A DNA stretch of 33,299 nucleotides from JBQDBK01 sp052090825 (GTDB taxonomy: Bacteria; Bacillota; Clostridia; Tissierellales; Peptoniphilaceae). The notes beneath the pieces were generated by a model. The model saw only the letters and a list, made by a program, of their open reading frames with translations, was not told the origin of the DNA and did not search any database. Both the position numbers and the translations under genes were made by a program. Shown here in pieces: positions 25,332-32,862 of this stretch. The DNA lies in contig JBQDBK010000014.1 of assembly GCA_052090825.1 (NCBI GenBank), positions 1 to 33,299 of the forward strand, read 5' to 3'. The stretch's first letter is position 1, and each line of letters opens with the position of its first letter.

Positions 25332-26987
25332 CTACGACTTTCTCACTCTTTTTAAGTTTTCTATTCTCTTGGCTATCCTAAGCGTAGACATTTTATGACT
25401 TACGATTATTATGGTTTTATCTTTGCTTTTTTCCCATAAGGATTTCAAAACTATCCCTTCATTTAGGCTATCTATATTGGAAGTTGGCTCATCTAGTAGC
25501 AGTAGATCTCCGTCTTGTAAGAATCCTCTAGCAACTGCCAACCTTTGTTTCTCTCCTGTTGATAATAAGGTGTCTAGATTTCCTATTTTAGTATTGTATC
25601 CTTCAGGTAGGTCTACTATAAAATCATGTATAGATGCTTTTTTACAAGCTTCTTCTATTTCTTCTAAATTTGCATTTTCATTTGCTACTTTTAAATTTTC
25701 TAAAATACTCTCATTGAATAAGTGAGTACTTTGAGTTATATAACAATGTTTTTTCCTTAGATTTTTAGTATTAATATCCTTTATATCCACAGAACTTTTT
25801 CTTATACTCCCACTCTCAACATCGTAAAATCTCATTAAGAGTTTTAGTAATGTAGACTTCCCACATCCACTTTTTCCAGATATACCTAAAATCTCACCTT
25901 TATTTACTTTTAAGTTTAAATTTTTTAAAACTTCCTCATTCTCATAAGAAAACGAAATACTATTAATGTCTAAATTTTCAAAGTCTACATCTTCACCATC
26001 TACTACTTTTCCTACTTCTGGTTCTTCTTCTAAGATATCAATGACTCTTTCCCCGCATGCAAAGGTTGTTAACAAATTGTTTGCTAAGTTTGATAAAGCT
26101 GAAACAGGCCCAAATGAACTCATAAAGACTATTATAGGTAAAATTACATTCATTTGATTAACTTGTCCATTTTTATACAAATAGATAGCCGTTAAAAGAA
26201 TAGTAATGTTGCCAATCATTATTACAGAATTTGCTATGGACTGATTTTCTCCATAAACCTTGCTTAAAATTGATGAAGACTTATTTAATTTTTTAGTTAA
26301 AGACATCATCTCTTCTTTTCTATTTTGACCATTAAAAAATTGAGTAGACTCTTCTATTCCATAAAATGTATCCATTATAGATGAATTTAAATTGCTGACG
26401 TCCTGTCTTTGAATATCTCCTATGTTCTTTCCTCTTTTAGAGGTTATTATAGGAACTACAATAGCCATGGTAAAATGAAAAATTATAAGAACTAAAGCAT
26501 ATAGAATATTTATTTTCCACATTAAAATAGCAAATACTAAACTATGGATAAAAGCTATTAATACCGGAGAAATTGTATGAGCATAAAATACTTCCAACAA
26601 TTCAATATCTGAAGTTATTATAGAAACTAATTTACCAGTATCAACTCCTTCCATTTTAGCAGGAGCAAGTTTTCTTAAAGCTCTGAAAATTTTATCTCTA
26701 ATTATTTCCAAAACTCTAAAAGCCACAAAATGATTGCACAACTGTTCAAGGTACCTTAATATGGACCTACTTAAGGTAAATACTATAAAAACAATTATTA
26801 TTTTTTCTATGCTTATTAGCCCTAGTTTATAATTTAGTAAACTATAAATTCCAAAAGCTGGTATGAGTGTAGCTACAATATGTCCTATACTTCCGAAAAT
26901 TATTGCCATTATCATAACAATTTTTAATGGGTTTACTAAAACTATTAGTTTCTTTACTAAATTTATATAATCTCTTATTTTATTCAT
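25332..26987 (-). CDS. ABC exporter half-transporter, CydC-like second subunit
   Basis: A 551-residue half-transporter: an N-terminal membrane domain (about 1-320, six helices) and an ATPase domain (about 340-551). Walker A is SGKSGCGKST, the Q-loop region is CYITQSTHLF, Walker B is DLLLLDEPTSNID and the switch is VSHKMSTLR. The signature is degenerate (LLSTGEKQR in place of LSGGQ). It overlaps its partner by 8 bp, so the pair forms a heterodimer. The substrate cannot be deduced; with iron-type operators and haem genes nearby, haem/porphyrin efflux (compare PefCD), thiol export (CydDC) or siderophore import (IrtAB) are all possible. Confidence 0.85.
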   Translation of the reverse strand: MNKIRDYINLVKKLIVLVNPLKIVMIMAIIFGSIGHIVATLIPAFGIYSLLNYKLGLISIEKIIIVFIVFTLSRSILRYLEQLCNHFVAFRVLEIIRDKIFRALRKLAPAKMEGVDTGKLVSIITSDIELLEVFYAHTISPVLIAFIHSLVFAILMWKINILYALVLIIFHFTMAIVVPIITSKRGKNIGDIQRQDVSNLNSSIMDTFYGIEESTQFFNGQNRKEEMMSLTKKLNKSSSILSKVYGENQSIANSVIMIGNITILLTAIYLYKNGQVNQMNVILPIIVFMSSFGPVSALSNLANNLLTTFACGERVIDILEEEPEVGKVVDGEDVDFENLDINSISFSYENEEVLKNLNLKVNKGEILGISGKSGCGKSTLLKLLMRFYDVESGSIRKSSVDIKDINTKNLRKKHCYITQSTHLFNESILENLKVANENANLEEIEEACKKASIHDFIVDLPEGYNTKIGNLDTLLSTGEKQRLAVARGFLQDGDLLLLDEPTSNIDSLNEGIVLKSLWEKSKDKTIIIVSHKMSTLRIAKRIENLKRVRKS

Positions 26988-28698
26988 TTAGGAACCCCCA
27001 ACTCTCTAGATATGTTTGAGAATCATAAAGAGCTTTAAATGCTCCATCTCTTTTAGTAAGATCTTCATATCTCCCATTTTCTTTTATCATCCCATTTTCA
27101 AGATAATATATATGATCAGAAACTGGTGTGTATTTTAACCTATGAGAAATCATTATTATTAGCTTATCTTTCCTAATTTCATTTATAAAATCTAATATTA
27201 TATCTTCGCTTTCAGAATCTATATTCGAAGTAGCTTCATCAAAAATATAAACTGGAGAATTCTTAAGTATTGCTCTTGCGATTGCTATCCTTTGTTTTTG
27301 TCCACCCGAGAAATTATTTCCCTTTTCTTCTATTACTGTATCTAAACCATTTTCATTTTTAAAATATTCTTTAAGAGACAATCGGTCCAATATATTCCAC
27401 ATTTTCTCATCATTTATATTCTTATTTCCCATTTGCAGGTTGTATTTTAAAGTTCCTTTAAATAAATAAGAATTATTTGTTACTAAGGTACAATTTTTTA
27501 AGATATCTTCTTCCCTTACATTATAGCTATTGTTATATATAATCTGACCTGAACTAGGTTTTAATTTATTCATTATTAAAGAAGCTATTGTAGACTTACC
27601 ACATCCACTCTCTCCAACGATATAAATAAGCTGACCCATTTTCAAGTTAATATTAATGTCTTTTAAGATTTCCCTTCCCTCTTTATAAGAAAAATAAAGA
27701 TTTTTTATTTCAATACTACTTTCTCTATTGCTTATTTTTTTATTCCCAAATTTTTCTAATGGAGTATCTAAAATCTTAAAAAGCTTATCTATAGCTCCCA
27801 TACCATTCATAGCTATATGGAAAAAAGAACCTAATAATCTTAATGGTAAAAAAAATTCTGAAGATATTAAAATAACTATTATAGCTTCTTTTAAATCTAT
27901 TAAAGATTGTGAGTAATAATAAACTGTAAGTATAATTCCCATTGAAGCTCCAGCATAAGCTATAATATCAAGTACTGTAATATTGTTTAATTGCATACTT
28001 AAAACTTTCATGGTGTTTATTCTAAAATCTTTAGCATATTTATTTAGTCTCTTATTAAATTTTTCATCCGCATTAAAAATAATCAATGTTGTTAAACCTT
28101 CTAAAAAATCCACAAAAATTTCCGAAAGTTCTACATAGCTTCCCCAATATTTCTTATTAATTTTTTTTGCTATTTTTTGTACAAAAATTATAGAAATCGG
28201 TATAAGAGGTATCATTGCAAGAAGTGCTATTGCTATTTTTAAATTAATTCCACTTATAAAAATGAATAAAATCAGAGCTGATAATAAAGAATATACTAAT
28301 TGAGGTAAAAAAGAACTAAAATATACTTCTAAATTTTCAATTGCATTAACAGAGAGCTGTACCACCTCGCCCATATTAAAAGTTTTAGAATATCTCATCC
28401 CATAACTACTTATTTTGTCAAATAATATAATTCTTAACTTTTCTTTAACACTTGCAGATATTAAATTAGACAATTTACTCATGATTTTTATGGAAACTAT
28501 CTCCAAAAGAACTATGCCTAGTATAATAAACACAAATCTATAAGAAGTCATTTCGCTGGAAAATATAGAAGATACGGTCTCACTAACAGTAAAAATCATA
28601 AAAATATTTAATAAAAGCATTATAACCTTTAGTATTATGAGATATATTCCATAAATTCTTTCACCTTTCATCATATTTAAAAGTCTTTTATCTATCAT
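26980..28698 (-). CDS. ABC exporter half-transporter, CydD-like first subunit
   Basis: A 572-residue half-transporter: membrane domain about 1-320, ending in the conserved EFFLPLRLLGSFFHIAMNG stretch, and an ATPase domain about 330-572. Walker A is VGESGCGKST, the signature is FSGGQKQR, Walker B is PVYIFDEATSNID and the H-loop is MISHRLK. All catalytic motifs are canonical, unlike its partner. GGGGGAAAGT precedes the ATG. It heads an operon with the second subunit and the regulator. The long upstream gap holds a dyad and a Fur-like site shared with the haem operon, so it is probably iron-regulated. Confidence 0.87.
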   Translation of the reverse strand: MIDKRLLNMMKGERIYGIYLIILKVIMLLLNIFMIFTVSETVSSIFSSEMTSYRFVFIILGIVLLEIVSIKIMSKLSNLISASVKEKLRIILFDKISSYGMRYSKTFNMGEVVQLSVNAIENLEVYFSSFLPQLVYSLLSALILFIFISGINLKIAIALLAMIPLIPISIIFVQKIAKKINKKYWGSYVELSEIFVDFLEGLTTLIIFNADEKFNKRLNKYAKDFRINTMKVLSMQLNNITVLDIIAYAGASMGIILTVYYYSQSLIDLKEAIIVILISSEFFLPLRLLGSFFHIAMNGMGAIDKLFKILDTPLEKFGNKKISNRESSIEIKNLYFSYKEGREILKDININLKMGQLIYIVGESGCGKSTIASLIMNKLKPSSGQIIYNNSYNVREEDILKNCTLVTNNSYLFKGTLKYNLQMGNKNINDEKMWNILDRLSLKEYFKNENGLDTVIEEKGNNFSGGQKQRIAIARAILKNSPVYIFDEATSNIDSESEDIILDFINEIRKDKLIIMISHRLKYTPVSDHIYYLENGMIKENGRYEDLTKRDGAFKALYDSQTYLESWGFLNE

Positions 28699-28862
28699 AC
28701 TTTCCCCCTATAAAAATAATCCGCTTAATTAATAAGCAATCTTAAACTGTGGTGGGAAGTATATCAAAATAAAATAGGTCAGTAAATAATTTTGATAATT
28801 TATATCATTACTCCTTTATAAACAAAATTTATCTAAACTAGTGTTTTGAATGCCTGAACTCG

Positions 28863-28878
28863 GTTAACCTAGGTTTAC
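28863..28878. promoter_or_regulatory. Putative DtxR/MtsR-type operator, exporter operon
   Basis: GTTAACCTAGGTTTAC is a dyad with one mismatched pair, about 165 bp upstream of the exporter start. It matches the site at 24356-24371 in 14 of 16 positions, and ACTT/ACTTC follows the core in both. Confidence 0.5.
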
Positions 28879-28923
28879 TTTTATTGAAAGAAATAAAGAT
28901 GAATTTAAGTTTTATACATATAT

Positions 28924-28938
28924 TGATATTTATTATCA
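28924..28938. promoter_or_regulatory. Fur-box-like site, exporter operon
   Basis: TGATATTTATTATCA, the exact reverse complement of the site at 24277-24291 and one mismatch from the 7-1-7 Fur-type consensus. It lies upstream of the dyad. Confidence 0.45.
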
Positions 28939-29383
28939 TTATATTCTTAAGTTTATAAAATTTAATTATTATTATTACTATATTTTAATTAAAAAATTGA
29001 TTTTTAATTAACTTATATTTCTGAATAAAAAACTCTCGAACAGATATCTTATCTAATAAAATAAATTAGTTTTATAGTAAGCGAATAAATAAATTAAATT
29101 TAGAATTTTTATTTCCTATAGTAGAGTCTATATAATTTTAGAACAGCTTCTATAATCTTTTTTATTTCTTATTTAACTTTTCTAGTTTATCACTGTTTTC
29201 TCTTACTATTCCTTGACATACCTATAGTCTACTTAAATATTTAATTTATATTTTTTATGATTATTAATAGATTTTAATAGTACAGTATTAAAATATTTAT
29301 CTGTGAAAATAATATTAATTTTCTTTATATTTTAATAAATATAGTTTGAATTATTTAAAAAACTATTATTATAATAACTATTA

Positions 29384-29512
29384 TTATATATTCTTCAGTT
29401 CCAAATTTTTAAAGTTTGAATCAGTGAATAAAGTTTTGGGAATTCTAAAGAATGAATATTGTTCTGCTTCATTCCCATAATAATATTCAAATTTAACTGT
29501 GTCTTTCATCAT
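29384..29512 (-). pseudogene. Truncated replication initiator (RepA_N) fragment
   Basis: A 42-codon frame beginning MMKDTVKFEYYYGNEAEQ, then FRIPKTLFTDSNFKNL, and stopping. This is the N-terminal start of RepA_N/replication-initiator-A proteins found on plasmids and clostridial conjugative elements; intact ones run to several hundred residues. A strong GGGGG ribosome site lies a few bases before the start. Homology stops at about residue 36, where the family continues with S-x-EAK-x-LY. With the CD1845-like gene just upstream, it marks a decayed integrative or plasmid element. Confidence 0.7.
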
Positions 29513-29531
29513 ATACCCCCTTTCTTTGCAT

Positions 29532-29570
29532 AGAAAAAGAGATAGCTTTTATTTCACTATCTCTTTTTCT
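29532..29570 (-). terminator. Terminator hairpin after the CD1845-like gene
   Basis: 14-bp perfect arms (29532-29545 and 29557-29570) with an 11-base loop, rich in AGAAAAAGAGATAG, between the CD1845-like gene and the RepA_N fragment. The second arm on the minus strand supplies a T-rich tail. Confidence 0.7.
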
Positions 29571-29598
29571 CCTTGTTTTAACCTATTTATTTTTGTAT

Positions 29599-29889
29599 TT
29601 AAATCGATTTTATTCCTTCATTCACCCTTTCTATCATTTCTATAATAATATATCCTAGTACTGGTAAACCATATGGACTAAAAAGATATGCTAACACTAT
29701 TGCTTCTATAGCAAGTGCTTTTTCTCCATGGTAAACAGATCCCAAAAATCCCATAATGGCAATAAATGAAATTAGTCTAAAAAATATTGTACTGAGTCCT
29801 AAAACAAATGTTAAAAATAGAGTAATGATACTTAACGCTAGGCTTATAGGAAATAGTACGACTTTGGAAAAAATTCTAATTATTGTCAT
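29599..29889 (-). CDS. Small membrane protein, CD1845-like
   Basis: A 96-residue protein, almost wholly hydrophobic with about three membrane helices (LFPISLALSIITLFLTFVLG, TIFFRLISFIAIMGFL, ALAIEAIVLAYLFSPYGLP). The SPYGLP turn before the last helix and the size match the CD1845 family of small membrane proteins from clostridial integrative conjugative elements. Its function is unknown. It is followed by a terminator and a RepA_N fragment, so it appears to be left over from such an element. The ribosome site is AAAGGATTGGAAAAGAT before the ATG. Confidence 0.65.
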   Translation of the reverse strand: MTIIRIFSKVVLFPISLALSIITLFLTFVLGLSTIFFRLISFIAIMGFLGSVYHGEKALAIEAIVLAYLFSPYGLPVLGYIIIEMIERVNEGIKSI

Positions 29890-29933
29890 ATCTTTTCCAA
29901 TCCTTTTTTTAATATTTCAATTTCCTTATTTTG

Positions 29934-30083
29934 TTAATTTAATAAAAAAGATGATAGACTTAATCCTAAATCATCTTGTTTAAAAGTTTTGTGGAAGCCT
30001 TTAAACCTTGATTTTACTGGATTTATTGTATCTGTCATCATTATAACATAATACCCATAGTAATAACTAAATTTGATATTCAT
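29934..30083 (-). CDS. Small protein of unknown function, possibly truncated by a repeat
   Basis: A 49-residue frame. I place the start at the ATG at 30083, six bases after a strong AGAGAGGAG, rather than further upstream. It begins MNIKFSYYYGYYVIMMTDT. The part from VIMMTDTIN onward is encoded by a DNA repeat that recurs at 32799-32852, where it breaks another gene. The first 13 residues may therefore be the start of an older gene and the rest element sequence. I do not recognise the protein. Confidence 0.4.
   Translation of the reverse strand: MNIKFSYYYGYYVIMMTDTINPVKSRFKGFHKTFKQDDLGLSLSSFLLN
29987..30049. repeat. Dispersed repeat, copy A
   Basis: It shares TTTGTGGAAGC and, after a variable spacer, ATTTATTGTATCTGTCAT plus ATTATAACAT with copy B at 32799-32852. 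The spacer is 22 bases here and 14 in copy B. Both copies abut the 5' part of a minus-strand gene with a good ribosome site. Confidence 0.6.
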
Positions 30084-30112
30084 AAATTTCTCCTCTCTGT
30101 TATATTTTAATA

Positions 30113-30141
30113 TAAAAAAAGATAGCAAATTATATGCTATC
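30113..30141 (-). terminator. Rho-independent terminator of the NA37/membrane-protein cassette
   Basis: The minus strand has 8-bp arms AGATAGCA/TGCTATCT (30120-30141) followed directly by a run of seven T (30113-30119). It lies 21 bp after the stop of the frameshift-extended membrane protein (30162). Confidence 0.8.
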
Positions 30142-30244
30142 TCACTAAAACATTATTCTATTTATTGATTTTTAAAACATAACTTTATTAAATGCAATAT
30201 TGAATCATCACTGGATAATTCTATTATCAATAAGAAAATTGCTA

Positions 30245-31648
30245 TTAATAGAATCCATATGAAAAAATATTTATTTTTACACTTATTAGTTGCATTTTTT
30301 TATCCTCTATATTATACTTTTCAAATAGTTGTTTTAATTCCCCATCTGAAAATATATCTTTATAATATATTTTCAAAAATTCATAAGTATCATATAACTC
30401 TTCCAGTCCTTTATCTATGCTACTTTTCGTCAAAAAAGCATAGCAAATAGATCCAATACCAATAATTTCAAAAATTCTAATTCTATCTGATTTAAATATC
30501 GACTCATATATATTAGTATTTTGCATAACATTGGTTAAGACGACTGTTATCATAAACGCAAAAACGGCAACAATATTTGCTACTATGTTAGATAAAAATT
30601 TATTAGCATATTCTCTAGATCCATATATTATTTTTATAATGGTGTTACTTATCTGAGCCTTAGCTTCTATAAATTTATCTACATTTGATTTTAAATATAA
30701 ATTATAATTAGAGTAAATTAATCCCACTATGTCTTCATTTAAATCAAATAAATTTAAAAATCTGCAATGAATTGATATTATATTCCTAACAATCATACAT
30801 TTATCTACATGACTCCCATCATTATATATCCAATTATATAGTCTATAAAAGTTATCATTATTCTTTAAGTCTAAAATCTTACCACTATATTCTATATTTC
30901 TTTGTCCTGATATGTTTCCAACAATATTTTCATTATCAATAGCTACAGAATTAGAAATAAATGATATAGACAATATCAATTTTATTCTATCAAATAAATT
31001 CTGAAGTCTAGGATTTGTGCTAGCATTCACCCAATTAAAATCATCAGGAATTAAGTTGTACATTTTTGAATTTATTATAGATGTTATATCTCTATGTTTC
31101 TCAATCAGTTTACTTCTATTTATACTATTTTTTAAATTTAATTTTTTACTATTATCAATAAAATACATTGTTTCTGTGTTAAATCCAACTATACTTTCTT
31201 GTGTTTCAAAAATTATGTTATTTGAAATATCTTTCAAAATATCTGAAAAAGCATTTATAACCTCATTAACGCGCAATGAACATATATCTTCTATAAACTT
31301 ATTTAAACTATATATGGTCATTGTATTTTCAACTATATTCTTTTTTATTTTAATTTTTAATGTTATTTCTTGATCCATTAAAGTATCATCAATAAATGTA
31401 TTGTATGAACTTTCTAAGCTATCAACATTAAAATTAAACTCTTCTTCATTTTCATTTTTAAAACTAAATTTTTCATAGTCATCTCTTTTATTTTTTAGAC
31501 CATACAAATATTTAATATCACTAAATTTAAATTTATTATTCGCTTTAAATTTTGCAGTTATCACTAGTATGCTAACTCTTTCTGATACTTCACATTCATA
31601 TATTTCTTTTATTTTTTTTAAAGCTTCTATAAAAACAGTAGTTAACAT
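30245..31648 (-). CDS. Unrecognised protein with C-terminal membrane helices, second gene of a cassette
   Basis: A 467-residue protein I do not recognise. The first 350 residues are predicted cytoplasmic, mixed alpha/beta, Asn/Lys/Ile-rich. Two membrane helices follow at about 353-375 (IVANIVAVFAFMITVVLTNV) and 393-409 (FEIIGIGSICYAFLT), then a soluble stretch. A seven-A run (30295-30301) lies near the end. With eight A the frame would leave the MQLISVKINIF tail and read KNATNKCKNKYFFIWILLIA, a third helix, with a stop at 30162 next to the terminator. The annotated end is thus probably a frameshift product. It begins 21 bp after the NA37-like gene, with AGGAGG upstream. Confidence 0.6.
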   Translation of the reverse strand: MLTTVFIEALKKIKEIYECEVSERVSILVITAKFKANNKFKFSDIKYLYGLKNKRDDYEKFSFKNENEEEFNFNVDSLESSYNTFIDDTLMDQEITLKIKIKKNIVENTMTIYSLNKFIEDICSLRVNEVINAFSDILKDISNNIIFETQESIVGFNTETMYFIDNSKKLNLKNSINRSKLIEKHRDITSIINSKMYNLIPDDFNWVNASTNPRLQNLFDRIKLILSISFISNSVAIDNENIVGNISGQRNIEYSGKILDLKNNDNFYRLYNWIYNDGSHVDKCMIVRNIISIHCRFLNLFDLNEDIVGLIYSNYNLYLKSNVDKFIEAKAQISNTIIKIIYGSREYANKFLSNIVANIVAVFAFMITVVLTNVMQNTNIYESIFKSDRIRIFEIIGIGSICYAFLTKSSIDKGLEELYDTYEFLKIYYKDIFSDGELKQLFEKYNIEDKKMQLISVKINIFSYGFY

Positions 31649-31669
31649 ACTTCATATTACCTCCTTACA

Positions 31670-32680
31670 TTAATTGTCAAATATATTAATTAAATTTTTG
31701 TTATCTGTTTCGATTTTCACATATAATCTTCCATCCGCTTCTCGTTCAGTACTTATTTTATTAGTATCAATATGTCCTTTTATCTTCAACTCTATATTAT
31801 CATTTACTTTAAAGATCCTTTCAGAAGCTTTTTTAAAACTATCTGGTACTGAATTAAATTGTTTATCAAAATTATGAGTTTTTGGAAGTTCCAGAAGAGA
31901 ATCTTTTAATTTGTTTATATCAATATTTTCATTATAAGGTCTATATCCTGTTACTAGATTCTTAACTACTTCAGGATAATCTACTAATACTTCTTTTTTT
32001 AATTCTCCAACTAGAGAATTTTTTAATACAAAGTAGTCTCCTTCTGAATACTTCTTTACATCTCTTTTTAAAAGAGCATCGACTGATTTAAAAGCATTTC
32101 TTGTATTGATTTCGTCGTTTCTAATTTCATCTAGTTCTAAAAAATCATCAGTCCAATACTTTGCTACATTATTAAGAAATATTTTTGAATCTATGAAACT
32201 CGCATTTTGATTAATTGACTCGAATATACATGTCTTCCATATCTTTTGTTTATCTTTTGAAAATCCACTCTTAAAACTGTAATCTTTATCATCAACAAAT
32301 TCTTCGTGTTCAACCTTTGCAATAACATATATATATTCATCAATATCGTCTATTAAAACAGCTTGAATTAAACTACCTTTCTGTACACTTACCCCCATAC
32401 TTGAAATTTTTTCTTGTACTTTTATTTCCTCTTCCAATAGTCTACGTGAAATATTTTTATTGAGATTGTCAAACTCATCTTGATTCTTTACTATTCCTAA
32501 TACTGAACTCACTACCTCTGTATTTAATGATCTACTTTTATAACCTCGTGTAGATTCATTTGATTTAAAATAACTTACTAGTTCTTCAATATAATTATTA
32601 AAACCTTCGCTTATATCACGTTCTTCAATTTTATTTTGATCATAATTGATAATATTTATACATGACCTAACAATCTCCAT
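31670..32680 (-). CDS. Nucleoid-associated protein NA37/YejK-like
   Basis: A 336-residue protein that resembles the 37-kDa nucleoid-associated family (YejK/NdpA, NA37). It has a mid-protein strand pattern LIQAVLIDDIDEYIYVIAKV, and a C-terminal domain with HNFDKQFNSVPDSFKK, then IELKIKGHID and GRLYVKIET. Length matches the family (about 335). YejK binds DNA; NA37-type proteins also occur in mobile accessory gene pairs. The match is by pattern, without clear motif identity, so it is moderate. GGGGGATATAGAA precedes the ATG. It is the first gene of a two-gene unit with the membrane protein at 30245-31648. Confidence 0.55.
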   Translation of the reverse strand: MEIVRSCINIINYDQNKIEERDISEGFNNYIEELVSYFKSNESTRGYKSRSLNTEVVSSVLGIVKNQDEFDNLNKNISRRLLEEEIKVQEKISSMGVSVQKGSLIQAVLIDDIDEYIYVIAKVEHEEFVDDKDYSFKSGFSKDKQKIWKTCIFESINQNASFIDSKIFLNNVAKYWTDDFLELDEIRNDEINTRNAFKSVDALLKRDVKKYSEGDYFVLKNSLVGELKKEVLVDYPEVVKNLVTGYRPYNENIDINKLKDSLLELPKTHNFDKQFNSVPDSFKKASERIFKVNDNIELKIKGHIDTNKISTEREADGRLYVKIETDNKNLINIFDN

Positions 32681-32710
32681 TTCTATATCCCCCGATCTAA
32701 TTATAATATT

Positions 32711-32746
32711 ATCTATAATTATAACACGGATAGTGTTGCTATAGAT
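32711..32746 (-). promoter_or_regulatory. Promoter/operator of the NA37 cassette
   Basis: A TATAAT (minus strand, 32718-32723) lies inside a nested dyad: inner AACAC/GTGTT (32723-32727, 32733-32737) and outer ATCTATA/TATAGAT (32711-32717, 32740-32746). No good -35 is seen at 17 bp. A symmetric site over the -10 suggests repression or autoregulation. Confidence 0.45.
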
Positions 32747-32756
32747 AACTTCAAAA

Positions 32757-32848
32757 TATAATAATGACAGATCAATATATTTTTGGGAAATTTAATGCTT
32801 TGTGGAAGCTCTATTCCTCATTAATTTATTGTATCTGTCATTATTATA
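32757..32848. repeat. 92-bp inverted-repeat (MITE-like) element
   Basis: Near-identical inverted ends: 32757-32777 on the plus strand, and 32827-32848 which reads AATGACAGATACAATA in its core on the minus strand. They match in 21 positions with one extra base. The right end is shared with the repeat at 30024-30045. No coding capacity. It lies between the NA37 promoter and a broken ABC ATPase gene. Confidence 0.55.
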
Positions 32849-32852
32849 ACAT
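32799..32852. repeat. Dispersed repeat, copy B
   Basis: The partner of 29987-30049 (shared TTTGTGGAAGC and ATTTATTGTATCTGTCAT). It forms the right part of the 92-bp inverted-repeat element and stops 10 bp from the end of the truncated ABC ATPase frame. Confidence 0.6.
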
Positions 32853-32862
32853 CATCCCCTGC

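Larger units (their letters stand above)
28699..29383. other. 685-bp gene-free region: exporter control region plus decayed sequence
   Basis: No convincing gene. The proximal part (28699-28940) holds the control sites of the exporter operon and a hairpin (9-bp arms 28762-28770 and 28789-28797). A ribosome-site-like AAAGGAG followed by ATG-ATA-TAA is visible on the minus strand near 28805-28820, a possible relic or minimal leader. The distal part (28940-29383) is extremely AT-rich. One minus-strand stretch near 29160-29215 reads GIVRENSDKLEKLNKK before a stop, which looks like a decayed gene tail of unknown origin. Confidence 0.6.

Noticed and set aside
28805..28820. Minimal leader ORF (ATG-ATA-TAA) after AAAGGAG before the exporter operon
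   Set aside because: Two codons after a chance-level ribosome-site match. Without a mapped transcript or conserved attenuator it cannot be supported.
29160..29215. Possible ParA or other plasmid gene tail (GIVRENSDKLEKLNKK)
   Set aside because: Too short, with a stop close upstream, to be assigned. Mentioned only as decayed sequence.
30259..31373. Plus-strand frames opposite the cassette membrane protein (63 and 118 codons)
   Set aside because: They look like membrane proteins only because they are antisense to AT-rich Asn/Ile/Lys codons, and no ribosome site supports them.
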